From Flexistipes sp. (GTDB lineage: Bacteria > Chrysiogenota > Deferribacteres > Deferribacterales > Flexistipitaceae): DNA of 64,000 bases. The first letter of the stretch is position 1; every line of letters begins with the position of its first letter. Below the pieces are notes generated by a model. The model was not told the origin of the DNA and ran no database searches. It saw only the letters and a list, made by a program, of their open reading frames with translations. Below, one piece after another: positions 15,132 to 25,033 of this stretch. The translations under genes were made by a program, and so were the position numbers. The stretch is taken from positions 1-64,000 of the forward strand of contig NZ_JAXKVW010000002.1 of the NCBI RefSeq assembly GCF_036172515.1, in the 5' to 3' direction.

Positions 15132-15913
15132 TCCAGTATATTATGTTGGGGGTCCTGCAGGGTTTGACCGAGTTTCTGCCGGTGAGCAGTTCGGGGCACC
15201 TTGTGATAGCACAGTCTCTTATTAAAGATTTTCAGCAGCCGGGGCTTCTGTTTGATGTTTTGGTTCATTTCGCAACATTTTGTGCCGTTCTTATTTATTT
15301 TCGCAAAAAAATATTTAAGCTTTTAAAGGCATTGATAGGTTTTGTTGTTCTTAAATACCGTGTCACTTATTTTGAAAACAGAAATATGCTGTGGGGGGTT
15401 ATTGTCGCTTCGATTCCCACTGCAATAATCGGTTTGTATCTTGAAAGAATTTCAGAAGTACTTTTTTCCTCAACCACTTATGTGGGTTATGCTCTTATTT
15501 TTACGTCTCTTCTCCTTGTATTTTCAGACAGGGTTACCGCCAGAGGGGATATAAACACTCCCAAGTCGCTGCTGGTGGGTATTATGCAGGGTATTGCCGT
15601 TATTCCGGGAATTTCACGGTCGGGCTCAACCATTGCAGTGGCGCTGTTTCTGAATATCAAAAGACAAGAGGCAGCAGAATTTTCATTTATTATGGCTCTG
15701 CCCGCTGTTTTCGGTGCCACAATTCTTCAGGCAAAACATTTGAATTCACTGGATTCGCTGATGATATTTCCTTACTTAACGGCGATGGTGGCTGCTTTTT
15801 TCAGCGGTTTGTTTGCTATCTTTCTGATGATGAAGCTTGTTAAAAAGGCCAGACTGGCCTATTTTGCAATTTACTGTTTAATTCTCGGGATTATAACAAT
15901 AATATGGCTGTAG
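15122..15913 (+). CDS. uppP: Undecaprenyl-diphosphatase
   Basis: 263 residues, BacA/UppP family, an integral membrane protein with about 8 helices. LTEFLPVSSSGHLVIA (15-30) has the catalytic Glu17, Ser cluster and His26. PGISRSGSTIA (about 161-171) has the second signature Arg. It recycles undecaprenyl pyrophosphate to the monophosphate carrier needed for peptidoglycan and O-antigen. Overlaps RNase J (10 bp) and ftsK (10 bp). Confidence 0.96.
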   Translation: MELIQYIMLGVLQGLTEFLPVSSSGHLVIAQSLIKDFQQPGLLFDVLVHFATFCAVLIYFRKKIFKLLKALIGFVVLKYRVTYFENRNMLWGVIVASIPTAIIGLYLERISEVLFSSTTYVGYALIFTSLLLVFSDRVTARGDINTPKSLLVGIMQGIAVIPGISRSGSTIAVALFLNIKRQEAAEFSFIMALPAVFGATILQAKHLNSLDSLMIFPYLTAMVAAFFSGLFAIFLMMKLVKKARLAYFAIYCLILGIITIIWL

Positions 15914-18048
15914 AGAAAAATTATAATGAAAAGACTTATGATGTTCTTTTTCTGATTTTTTTGTTTATCAGTATATTTCTTGCCTTATCCATTTATTCCT
16001 ATTCCCCCGATGATCCTTCATTTTCCAATATTGTTTTTACCGACTACAAATCGGAAGTGCACAATTATTTCGGCAAGCTCGGAGCCTATTCCGCTGATTT
16101 TTTCGGTACTATTTTCGGATGGTCCTCACTTTTTCTGCCTTTAATGTTTTTATTTCTGACCTTTAATATCTATTTCGTAAAAAAGGGTAAGCACAGCAAA
16201 GGCATTATATACCTCAATGCCCTGCTGTTTTTTCTTATTTTGGCAGGTATGAGCCTTTTTACCGGCTTTACAGGTGTTGATGATTTTTATTTTCACCTGA
16301 AATACGGAGGGGGCGTCATAGGCCTTGTTTCCAGAGATTTCCTTGCTTCACTGATCGGGGACATCGGCGGAATAATACTCTCTTTATTTGTGGTACTCTC
16401 TTCTGTTTTTCTTTTTGTAAGGATTAATTTTACAAATTTTAATATAAGGCAGATGAAACCGCATATTAAATTCAATCTTAAAAAATCAAAAACCCCAAAA
16501 ACTACAAAAGAACGACCTTCAAAAAAATCATCGAAAAAGAACAATAAGAAAGCGGATAAATCTCAAAAAACACCTGCTGCTGATGCTGAATCCGAAGATG
16601 AAGACGTAAAGGTTTCGGATACATTTGAGCCTGAGAATGTGAAAAAAGCAAGATACAGTATACCTTTAAATTTGCTGGAAGAATCTGAAAAAATCAGTTT
16701 TGCGGAATCCGAGGCAGAATTGAGGCAAAAGGGTAAGATTCTGGAAGAAAAACTTCATGATTTCGGTGTTAACGGACATATCAGGGAAATAAAGCCCGGT
16801 CCTGTTGTTACTCTCTATGAATTTGAGCCTGCCCCGGGGGTAAAGGTAAATAAGATATCCAATCTTGAGAATGATCTGGCTTTGGCCATGAGTGCGGTAA
16901 GTGTGCGCATAATAGCACCGATACCAGGTAAGTCGGTTGTGGGGATTGAACTGCCGAACAAAAGGAGAGCCGCAGTTTCTCTCAGGGAGCTGATAAACAC
17001 GAAAGATTTTGCAAAGCCGGAATCACAGCTTACCATAATTCTCGGAAAAGATATTGCAGGCAAACCGTATATCACCGATCTTACAAAAATGCCCCATTTG
17101 CTGATAGCAGGCACTACGGGAAGCGGGAAATCTGTTTCCGTGAATACGATAATATGTTCGATAATTTATAAATCTTCCCCTGAGAATGTAAAATTCGTAA
17201 TGGTGGATCCTAAAATGGTTGAGTTGAGTGTATATGAAGATATCCCGCATTTGGCGGCACCAGTGGTTACCGATCCCAGGAAAGCCTCAAATGTGTTGAA
17301 GAATGTTGTGGAGGAGATGGAAAACAGGTATACCCTTTTGGCTGATAACAGAGTCAGGAATATAGATTCCTATAATGAAAAAGCTTCGAAAAGTTCTGAG
17401 ATGGAAAAGATGCCTTATCTCGTTGTCGTGGTCGATGAGTTTGCCGATTTAATGATTGTTGCCGGTAAAGAGGTTGAGCAATCCATCATGAGGATTGCCC
17501 AAATGGCAAGAGCTGTTGGAATTCACCTGATACTGGCCACCCAGAGGCCTTCCGTTAATGTGATTACCGGGATAATTAAAGCCAATATGCCCGCACGGCT
17601 TTCTTTTCGTGTTTCTTCAAAAACGGACTCAAGAACGATTCTGGATCAAAACGGTGCTGAAACACTTCTCGGTAAAGGTGACAGTCTTTTCATCCCGCCG
17701 GGGCACAGCGATCCCGTTCGCATTCACGGCTGTTTTGTAAGTGAATGGGAAGTTAACAATATTGTGACTTACCTGAAAAAACTGGGAACTCCGGAATATA
17801 ATATGGATCTGGTAAAAGAAGAGGACTCTGATGCCGGTGGTGTCGATGAAACGGAGAAGGATGAGAAGTATTATGAAGCTCTTGATCTTATTCAGAAAAA
17901 AGGTACGGCATCCATATCGATGGTTCAGAGATATTTGAGGATTGGTTATAACAGGGCTGCACGTATAATAGAAATTATGGAAAAAGAAGGGGTGATTACG
18001 CCGAGCGACGGTACATCCAAACCCAGGGAAGTAATTATAAAGGACTGA
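15904..18048 (+). CDS. ftsK: DNA translocase FtsK/SpoIIIE
   Basis: 714 residues. Four membrane helices occupy the first about 190 residues; a Lys/Ser/Asp-rich linker follows (about 195-240), shorter than in E. coli. Then come the alpha/beta motor domains, with Walker A AGTTGSGKSVSVN near 400 and Walker B VVVVDEFADLM near 510. The winged-helix gamma domain is at the end (from about 655: SISMVQRYLRIGYNRAARII), which reads KOPS-like polarity sequences. It clears chromosome ends through the closing septum and activates XerCD. Start ATG 15904 overlaps the uppP end by 10 bp. Confidence 0.96.
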   Translation: MAVEKNYNEKTYDVLFLIFLFISIFLALSIYSYSPDDPSFSNIVFTDYKSEVHNYFGKLGAYSADFFGTIFGWSSLFLPLMFLFLTFNIYFVKKGKHSKGIIYLNALLFFLILAGMSLFTGFTGVDDFYFHLKYGGGVIGLVSRDFLASLIGDIGGIILSLFVVLSSVFLFVRINFTNFNIRQMKPHIKFNLKKSKTPKTTKERPSKKSSKKNNKKADKSQKTPAADAESEDEDVKVSDTFEPENVKKARYSIPLNLLEESEKISFAESEAELRQKGKILEEKLHDFGVNGHIREIKPGPVVTLYEFEPAPGVKVNKISNLENDLALAMSAVSVRIIAPIPGKSVVGIELPNKRRAAVSLRELINTKDFAKPESQLTIILGKDIAGKPYITDLTKMPHLLIAGTTGSGKSVSVNTIICSIIYKSSPENVKFVMVDPKMVELSVYEDIPHLAAPVVTDPRKASNVLKNVVEEMENRYTLLADNRVRNIDSYNEKASKSSEMEKMPYLVVVVDEFADLMIVAGKEVEQSIMRIAQMARAVGIHLILATQRPSVNVITGIIKANMPARLSFRVSSKTDSRTILDQNGAETLLGKGDSLFIPPGHSDPVRIHGCFVSEWEVNNIVTYLKKLGTPEYNMDLVKEEDSDAGGVDETEKDEKYYEALDLIQKKGTASISMVQRYLRIGYNRAARIIEIMEKEGVITPSDGTSKPREVIIKD

Positions 18049-18065
18049 ATATCCGGGAGGAAAAT

Positions 18066-19043
18066 ATGGCCGATTTGTCAGTAAAATATATGGGACTTAA
18101 CCTGAAACATCCTGTAATTGCCGGGGCATCATCCCTGAGCAAATCCATTGAGGGGATTAGAAAACTTGCATCAGCCGGAGCGTCGGCTGTGGTGATTAAA
18201 TCGCTTTTTGAAGAGGAGCTGAGACATGATGAGGATTACGGCGATGACTATCACCCGGAAGCATATGCCTATGAAATTTCGGATGCCTTTGTTATGTACG
18301 GCACAAGCAACTATTTGAAACTCATAGAAAAGGCCAAAGCGGAAGTGGACATTCCCGTGATTGCAAGTGTCAATTGCCTGGGCGGCAAATGGTGGACTGA
18401 CTTTGCATCTGAAGTGGAAAGTGCCGGAGCCGATGCTCTTGAGCTCAATATAGCTTACCTGCCATTTGATAAGGATGAAAAACCTTCAGAAATAGAAAAG
18501 AAATATTCACAAATAGTTTCGAATGTGAAAAAAGTCGTTGGGATACCCGTTGCCGCTAAAATAGGACAGTATTTTACAAATATCCCCGGTATTGTTTCAG
18601 AGATTGAAAAAAGCGGGGCAGACGCAGTTGTAATGTTTAACAGGTTTTACAGACTCGGGATTGATATAGAAAAACTTGAATTTAAACCGGTGGAATTTTT
18701 CAGCACCGAAGCTGAAACATACAGTGCACTAAGATGGGTGGGAACAATTTCACCACAAACAAAACTTGATATCTCCGCCACTACGGGTATCCATTCGGCG
18801 GATGCTGCTATTCAGCATATTCTCTCCGGTGCTAAAACGTTACAGGTGGCTTCAGCCATGTATACAAAGGGGGAGAAAGTCCTTCAGGAAATTGCTTCCG
18901 GAATAGAGCGTTATCTGGATGAAAACGGATATTCTTCTCTTGATGATATCCGCGGTAAAATGGTGAAGAGTTTGGAAAACCGCCGGGCTCTGGAGCGTAC
19001 TCAATATATGAAAGTAGCCGGCGGCTACGGAGTTAATGTTTAA
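18066..19043 (+). CDS. Dihydroorotate dehydrogenase-like FMN protein
   Basis: 325 residues, TIM-barrel flavoprotein of the class 1 dihydroorotate dehydrogenase superfamily. LSVKYMGLNLKHPVIAGASSL is the family N-terminus; ASVNCLGG, ALELNIAYLP, VAAKIG and VVMFNRFYR follow the FMN and substrate sites. The usual catalytic Cys/Ser loop of true PyrD is not clear, and these DHOD-like proteins often stand beside non-pyrimidine genes, so de novo pyrimidine synthesis should not be assumed. Preceded by GGGAGGAAA, 17 bp after ftsK; likely the last gene of that operon. Confidence 0.82.
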   Translation: MADLSVKYMGLNLKHPVIAGASSLSKSIEGIRKLASAGASAVVIKSLFEEELRHDEDYGDDYHPEAYAYEISDAFVMYGTSNYLKLIEKAKAEVDIPVIASVNCLGGKWWTDFASEVESAGADALELNIAYLPFDKDEKPSEIEKKYSQIVSNVKKVVGIPVAAKIGQYFTNIPGIVSEIEKSGADAVVMFNRFYRLGIDIEKLEFKPVEFFSTEAETYSALRWVGTISPQTKLDISATTGIHSADAAIQHILSGAKTLQVASAMYTKGEKVLQEIASGIERYLDENGYSSLDDIRGKMVKSLENRRALERTQYMKVAGGYGVNV

Positions 19044-19335
19044 CATTCACCACTTCCCTAATAATGCATCACGGTTTTTTCTGCGTACATTTTGGGGTCT
19101 CACCAAATTTGCCCTGATTAATAATTATTACGATTCAGGTAAATTTTTACTTTAATTACGGATAAAAAACAATATAATAATCCTGTGTACGTTAGAAGTT
19201 TGCGCCGGCTGGAATATGTTTGAGAAGACCGAGATTTTTTTATGCGGGAAAATGGATTATTTTTTCCTTTCTGTAAATTTTTAACGACATTTATTTACTG
19301 AACTCAAGTTTTGTATAGGTTAACCGGAGGTTTGT
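19044..19335. other. Intergenic region before mqnC
   Basis: No gene. A TATAAT at 19173-19178 could be the mqnC -10, but no matching -35 is convincing. Confidence 0.3.
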
Positions 19336-20367
19336 TTGGATAGGATTACAGCAGAGGAAGCCAAAAGGCTTTTTGAAAGAAATGATATACTTCAATTGGG
19401 CAGACTTGCCAATGAAAAAAAGAAACATCTGCATCCGGGCAATTATGTAACTTTTGTGGTAGACAGAAATATTAACTATACTAACATTTGTACATGCAAG
19501 TGCAAATTCTGCGGATTTTACAAAGACAAACAGGAAAACGGCGCGTATCTGATTGATCAGGATGAGCTCGCCAAAAAGATAGAAGAAACCACGGCTCTGG
19601 ACGGCACACAGATACTTCTGCAGGGAGGACTTCATCCCGGCCTTGATATTCAATACTACGAAGAACTGCTGGGATTTATTAAGAAAAATTTTGATATCTG
19701 GATTCACGGGTTTTCTCCGCCTGAAATCGATCATATTGCAAAACTGAGCAGTCTTACCATTGAAGAAACATTTACCCGATTAAAAGCTGCCGGTCTCGAT
19801 TCTATGCCGGGAGGCGGGGCGGAGCTTCTTGTGGATACTGAGCGCTCCCGGATAAGCCCGAATAAAATCAATTCGAAACAGTGGCTTGATATTATGCGTA
19901 AAGCACATTCAGCAGGACTCAGGACTTCTGCCACAATGATGTTTAAGAAAAGTGATTCGGTTGATAATATTCTTGAGCACCTTTCAAAAATCAGAGAGCT
20001 GCAGGATGAAACAGGCGGTTTCACCGCCTTTATTCCGTGGCCTTTGCAGCCTGATAATACGGAGCTGGATGAAGAACACTCAACTGCTGTCGACTATTTG
20101 AAAGTTTTGGCACTAAGCAGGATTTTTCTGGATAATGTTAGTAACATACAGGTTTCCTGGGTTACCCAGGGTGAAAAGATAGGGCAAACCGGCTTGTTTT
20201 TCGGCGGTAATGATTTTGGCAGTCTTATGATAGAGGAAAATGTTGTGGCGGCATGCGGTGCAACATACTCGATGAGTATAGACTCAATTCTGCATAACAT
20301 AAGAGAGGCCGGTTTTGTGCCGGCTCAGAGGGACATGGAGTACAATATAATCAAGGTATTTGATTGA
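19336..20367 (+). CDS. mqnC: Cyclic dehypoxanthine futalosine synthase (radical SAM)
   Basis: 343 residues. Starts at TTG 19336 with GGAGG 5 nt before it. The radical SAM cluster motif CxxxCxxC is Cys52, Cys56, Cys59, followed by [11 protein letters not shown] and [10 protein letters not shown] are typical of the MqnC/MqnE group, and [19 protein letters not shown] is the conserved C-terminal motif. MqnC closes the ring of dehypoxanthine futalosine to the cyclic form in the futalosine route to menaquinone. No other mqn gene is in the window. The family is easily confused with MqnE and Cof[20 protein letters not shown] is the MqnC-type start. Confidence 0.93.
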   Translation: MDRITAEEAKRLFERNDILQLGRLANEKKKHLHPGNYVTFVVDRNINYTNICTCKCKFCGFYKDKQENGAYLIDQDELAKKIEETTALDGTQILLQGGLHPGLDIQYYEELLGFIKKNFDIWIHGFSPPEIDHIAKLSSLTIEETFTRLKAAGLDSMPGGGAELLVDTERSRISPNKINSKQWLDIMRKAHSAGLRTSATMMFKKSDSVDNILEHLSKIRELQDETGGFTAFIPWPLQPDNTELDEEHSTAVDYLKVLALSRIFLDNVSNIQVSWVTQGEKIGQTGLFFGGNDFGSLMIEENVVAACGATYSMSIDSILHNIREAGFVPAQRDMEYNIIKVFD

Positions 20368-20445
20368 AAAAATTGTTTGATAAAATTGACAATTTTGCAG
20401 ATCAAGCTAATGTTAAGTATATATGCGCGATGGAGTACATTGATA

Positions 20446-20468
20446 CAATCCGGCCTATGTCCGGATTG
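20446..20468 (+). terminator. Hairpin between mqnC and uvrA
   Basis: Perfect 8-bp stem CAATCCGG / CCGGATTG with a 7-nt loop, followed by a weak T stretch. It may end mqnC transcripts. Confidence 0.4.
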
Positions 20469-20511
20469 AGTTTCAACAGTTATAATAAAAGAGGAGCTGT
20501 TAAGGGGTAAA

Positions 20512-23337
20512 ATGAATAAACATATAATCATTAAAGGGGCAAGAGAGCATAATCTTAAGAACATCTCTTTGGAAATTCCCAAAGACCAGATGGTCGTTAT
20601 TACAGGCGTGAGCGGTTCCGGTAAGTCCACACTTGCTTTTGACACCCTTTATGCTGAGGGTCAGAGGCGTTATGTGGAATCCCTTTCCGCATATGCAAGG
20701 CAGTTTCTGGAACTTATGGAAAAGCCCGATGTGGATTCCATAGAATTTTTGTCACCTGCTATCAGCATTGAGCAGAAATCCATAAGCAAAAACCCCAGAT
20801 CCACTGTCGGGACAATTACGGAGATTTACGATTATCTGCGTTTACTTTTTGCCAGAGCAGGGGAAGTTTACTGTCCTTCCTGCGGGGAGAGAATTCAGAA
20901 TTACACGGTTCAGCAGATTGTAGATTTTATTATGGGGCTGCCGGAAAAGTCAAAAGTGCAGATATTATCACCCGTTGTCCTGGGTCGGAAAGGAGAGTAC
21001 AAACAGCTCCTTTCAAAACTTCTTAAAAGCGGTTATGTGAGGGCGTTTGTCGATGGAGAACTGCATCGGCTGGAAGAGGAAATATATCTTGATAAGAATG
21101 TAAAGCATTCGATTAGTGTCGTTGTGGACAGAGTGAAGATAAAAGAGGATATCCTGCGGCGGGTTACCGACTCCGTAGAAACGGCGCTCAGATTGTCCGA
21201 CGGTCTTTTAGAAGTGGATGTTGAGGGAGCTAAGCATCTCTTCAGCGAGCATTTTGCCTGTCCGGACTGCAATGTAAGTATAGCTGAAATCGAGCCCAGG
21301 AGTTTTTCTTTTAACAATCCATTCGGTGCCTGCCCGGCATGTGACGGTCTCGGCGAAAAAATGATTTTTGACCTGGACTCTTTGGTTCCTGATCAGAACA
21401 TCAGCATAAGAAACGGTGCTATTAAACCGTGGGAAAAATTTGATAATTTCCATTATTACAATACACTCAATGCGCTGGCTGAAAAGTACGGCATTGATTT
21501 GAACGTTCCGTTCAAGAAGCTTAAAAAGGAACATATTGATATAATTTTATACGGAACCAAAGAGCCCCTGCGTTTGTTTACGTTTAAAGGGGATAAAAAG
21601 ATATTTTATGACAAAAAATTTAACGGTGTGGTGGGATATCTCAGGGAAAAGCTTTATTCAAACAGACCTTCAGATGTTGAATATGCAAAAACATTTATGT
21701 CCAAGATGCCCTGTGACGAGTGCGGTGGCACAAGACTGAGAAAGGAGAGCCTTTCGGTAAAAATCGGAGGAAAAAATATTTATGAAATCTCCACACTCAA
21801 TATATCTCATGCCTTGGAATTTATATCCTCCACCAGATTTGAAGGTTTTAAAAAGGAAGTTGCCGAAAAGATAATACGGGAAATCGGCAGAAGACTCAGG
21901 TTTCTTCTCAGTGTAGGACTGGATTATATAACTCTCGACAGGAAAGCATCCACCCTGAGCGGGGGAGAGGCTCAGAGAATAAGACTGGCCACTCAGGTGG
22001 GTTCCGGACTAACAGGTGTTATGTATGTTCTGGATGAGCCGAGTATCGGTTTGCACCAAAGGGATAACGATATGCTTATTTCCACATTAAAGGATTTGAG
22101 GGACATCGGCAATTCTGTTTTGGTGGTGGAGCATGATGAAGATACGATATTAAAGTCCGACTATGTTGTGGATATGGGCCCCGGTGCCGGAAGGCATGGC
22201 GGGGAGGTGGTTTTCACCGGTTCTCCGGAAGAGTTGAAAGACTGTAAAACAAGCCTTACAGGAGATTATTTATACGGCAGAAACGAAATTGCACTGCCGG
22301 AAAAGAGAAAATCTCCCCAATCCGGTTTTATCAAAATACTCGGCGCAAGACAGCATAATATGAAAAATGTAGATGTTTCCATACCTCTGGGGCTGTTTAC
22401 ATGTGTCACCGGTGTAAGCGGCTCAGGCAAATCAACGCTTATTATGGACATTTTGTATCCTTCCCTTAAACGCAGGATACTATCCTCACCGATAAAACCC
22501 GGGGATCATGACGGATTAAAGGGGTATGAAAATATAGATAAAGTTATTGATATTGACCAATCCCCCATTGGCAGGACGCCCCGTTCAAATCCTGTTACAT
22601 ACACCGGAATCTTTACAGACATCAGGGATATTTTTGCCCAGACACCGGATTCAAAAATCAGAGGATTTAAACCGGGGAGATTCAGTTTTAATATCAAAGG
22701 CGGAAGGTGCGAGAATTGCAGCGGAGAGGGTTATATTAAAATTGAGATGCATTTTCTTCCCGACATGTACGTAAAATGTGATGTCTGCCAGGGCAAACGT
22801 TATAACAGAGATACCCTTGATATAAAGTATAAGGGGAAAAATATTGCAGATGTGCTTGATATGACCGTAAATCAGGCTTTTGAATTTTTTGAAAATATCC
22901 CTAAACTTAAGAATAAGCTGCAGGTCTTAAGGGATGTGGGGCTGGGTTATATAAAACTTGGTCAGCCTGCAACAACATTATCCGGCGGAGAAGCACAGAG
23001 GATAAAGCTTTCTAGAGAACTGATGAAAAGGTCAACAGGGAAAACTCTTTATATTTTTGACGAACCCACAACAGGTTTGCACTTTGAAGATATAAAAAAA
23101 TTAATAAATATATTTGAAAGGCTGACAAAAACGGGAAATACAGTTATAGTTATAGAACATAATCTGGATGTTATAAAATGTGCGGATTACATTATTGATT
23201 TAGGCCCGGAAGGTGGAGACCGAGGGGGAGAAGTTGTTTTTACAGGGACTCCAGAGGAATGTGTGAAATGTGAAGAGTCTTATACAGGCAAATATTTAAG
23301 GAGTAAAGTGGAGCATAATGTGGTACTCCAGGACTAA
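20512..23337 (+). CDS. uvrA: Excinuclease ABC subunit A
   Basis: 941 residues, the usual UvrA length. Two ABC ATPase modules: Walker [11 protein letters not shown] at 31-40 and again near 640. Both have interrupted signature halves ([12 protein letters not shown] and [12 protein letters not shown]). Zinc sites are CPSCGER, CPDC/CPAC and CENCSGEG...CDVCQGKR. It loads UvrB on damaged DNA in nucleotide excision repair. AAGGGG precedes the ATG. The 3' end overlaps the amidase gene by 20 bp, an unusual partner. Confidence 0.98.
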   Translation: MNKHIIIKGAREHNLKNISLEIPKDQMVVITGVSGSGKSTLAFDTLYAEGQRRYVESLSAYARQFLELMEKPDVDSIEFLSPAISIEQKSISKNPRSTVGTITEIYDYLRLLFARAGEVYCPSCGERIQNYTVQQIVDFIMGLPEKSKVQILSPVVLGRKGEYKQLLSKLLKSGYVRAFVDGELHRLEEEIYLDKNVKHSISVVVDRVKIKEDILRRVTDSVETALRLSDGLLEVDVEGAKHLFSEHFACPDCNVSIAEIEPRSFSFNNPFGACPACDGLGEKMIFDLDSLVPDQNISIRNGAIKPWEKFDNFHYYNTLNALAEKYGIDLNVPFKKLKKEHIDIILYGTKEPLRLFTFKGDKKIFYDKKFNGVVGYLREKLYSNRPSDVEYAKTFMSKMPCDECGGTRLRKESLSVKIGGKNIYEISTLNISHALEFISSTRFEGFKKEVAEKIIREIGRRLRFLLSVGLDYITLDRKASTLSGGEAQRIRLATQVGSGLTGVMYVLDEPSIGLHQRDNDMLISTLKDLRDIGNSVLVVEHDEDTILKSDYVVDMGPGAGRHGGEVVFTGSPEELKDCKTSLTGDYLYGRNEIALPEKRKSPQSGFIKILGARQHNMKNVDVSIPLGLFTCVTGVSGSGKSTLIMDILYPSLKRRILSSPIKPGDHDGLKGYENIDKVIDIDQSPIGRTPRSNPVTYTGIFTDIRDIFAQTPDSKIRGFKPGRFSFNIKGGRCENCSGEGYIKIEMHFLPDMYVKCDVCQGKRYNRDTLDIKYKGKNIADVLDMTVNQAFEFFENIPKLKNKLQVLRDVGLGYIKLGQPATTLSGGEAQRIKLSRELMKRSTGKTLYIFDEPTTGLHFEDIKKLINIFERLTKTGNTVIVIEHNLDVIKCADYIIDLGPEGGDRGGEVVFTGTPEECVKCEESYTGKYLRSKVEHNVVLQD

Positions 23338-25033
23338 GGCGTTATTTTTAATTACTGTATTCATCTTATCTCTGGCTGCACAGAGTGCAGCATCATTGAA
23401 ATCTGAATATTTTGCAGCAAAAGATGAACTGGCTGCGCTGGAAAAATCAAAAAATGTTTCTCACAGTGCATATGACAGGGTTGCCAACAAATTTTACAGT
23501 ATATACAGCCGTGATCCCAAATACTGGCTTGCTGATGATTCTTTATACCTTTGCGGTAAAACCTATCTGAAAAGTTACTGGAGATTTGACAAAAAATATG
23601 ATCTGAAGAATGCCCTTAAATATTACAGACTTCTCGGTGCAAATTATGATTCGAAATGGGCTGCGGATTCGTATTTAAAATCGGCATATATATATTCGGA
23701 ACTTAATGATTATATTTCTGCCAAATATATGCTCAGAAGAGCTATTGAAAAATTTCCCGGCTCCTATTCTGCAGAAGAGGCTGAAAGACGGCTTGACGAG
23801 ATTGAAAAAAAGCTGGGGAATGATAACGAAATCAATGTGAATTTTACTCAGAATAATCCCAAAGAGGAAGCTTTTGATAATGTTGTGAACGGCAGTAAAA
23901 ACACCGGCAATGATGATGCTGAAAGTGTGAACTCCACAGTTGGTTCCGGAGATATCCTGATAGAAGATATCAGACACTTCAGCAGCAAGGAATACACAAG
24001 GGTTGTACTTGATTTATCCGAAAAAGCTGAGTTCGAGAAGCACTGGCTTAAGGCAGACCCATCGCATGACAAACCGCCGAGACTTTTTCTGGATATATAT
24101 GATACCAGGGTTAATTCCAATATTCAGGAAAAAATTAAGATTAAAGACGGTCTTCTGAAAGCTATACGATGGGGGATTTTTAGAAAGGGTGTAACACGGG
24201 TTGTACTTGACAGCCAGAATGTGGAGGATTTTACCGTTTTCAGTCTGAGCAATCCGTCAAGAATCGTAATTGATGTAAGTGACGGGACACTTGTAAATAA
24301 AAAGGCTGAGAATAACTGGAATGTACCGGATGACCCATCCACAGATACACTTGCCGGGGTATTCGGACTAAAAGTTAAAACTATTGTCATAGATCCCGGG
24401 CATGGCGGTAAAGATCCCGGGGCTGTATATGACGGGTTGCTTGAGAAAAATATAGTTCTGGATATAGGCAAGTATCTCAGGAATTATATTAGAGAAAATA
24501 CCGACTTGAAAGTTTTTATGACGAGGGAAACTGACCGGTTTATACCACTGGAGGAACGGACTGCTTTTGCCAACAGGAAAAAAGCTGATATATTTGTTTC
24601 CATTCACGTGAATGCAGCGAGAAACAGGAGAGCCCGGGGTGTTGAAACCTATGTTCTTAACGTTACAAATGATGAAGAAGCCCTGAAAGTGGCCGCTCTT
24701 GAAAATAAAGCTACAGAAAAATCACTTTCGGACTTACAGGGTATTTTGAAAGATATTATGCTTAATTCCAAACTTGAAGAATCTCTTATGCTTGCCCAGT
24801 TTGTGCAGGATGATGTTGTGGCTCAGATAAAGAAGAAAAGTCTTGGTGTAAAGCAGGCACCGTTTTACGTACTGGTGGGAGCTAAGATGCCTTCAATTTT
24901 GGTGGAATGCGGTTTTCTCTCAAACAGCACCTTTGCTAATAAAATACGCTCTTCTGACTACAGACGCGATATAGCCCGGGGCATATATAAGGGGATAATC
25001 GGTTATATAGAAAAGTACAATGGCAAGGGTTAA
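23318..25033 (+). CDS. N-acetylmuramoyl-L-alanine amidase (AmiC type) with N-terminal repeat domain
   Basis: 571 residues. A signal peptide (FLITVFILSLAAQSAAS) leads a TPR-like helical region (about 25-160), a low-complexity linker, an AMIN domain (about 207-330) that targets the septum, and a C-terminal Amidase_3 zinc domain. The domain shows VIDPGHGGKDPGA (zinc His), the Glu in GLLEKNIVL, SIHVNA (zinc His) and ILVECGFLSN (catalytic Glu). It splits septal peptidoglycan during daughter-cell separation. Longer than E. coli AmiC because of the TPR part. Ends TAATG with the TamB-like gene. Confidence 0.94.
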   Translation: MWYSRTKALFLITVFILSLAAQSAASLKSEYFAAKDELAALEKSKNVSHSAYDRVANKFYSIYSRDPKYWLADDSLYLCGKTYLKSYWRFDKKYDLKNALKYYRLLGANYDSKWAADSYLKSAYIYSELNDYISAKYMLRRAIEKFPGSYSAEEAERRLDEIEKKLGNDNEINVNFTQNNPKEEAFDNVVNGSKNTGNDDAESVNSTVGSGDILIEDIRHFSSKEYTRVVLDLSEKAEFEKHWLKADPSHDKPPRLFLDIYDTRVNSNIQEKIKIKDGLLKAIRWGIFRKGVTRVVLDSQNVEDFTVFSLSNPSRIVIDVSDGTLVNKKAENNWNVPDDPSTDTLAGVFGLKVKTIVIDPGHGGKDPGAVYDGLLEKNIVLDIGKYLRNYIRENTDLKVFMTRETDRFIPLEERTAFANRKKADIFVSIHVNAARNRRARGVETYVLNVTNDEEALKVAALENKATEKSLSDLQGILKDIMLNSKLEESLMLAQFVQDDVVAQIKKKSLGVKQAPFYVLVGAKMPSILVECGFLSNSTFANKIRSSDYRRDIARGIYKGIIGYIEKYNGKG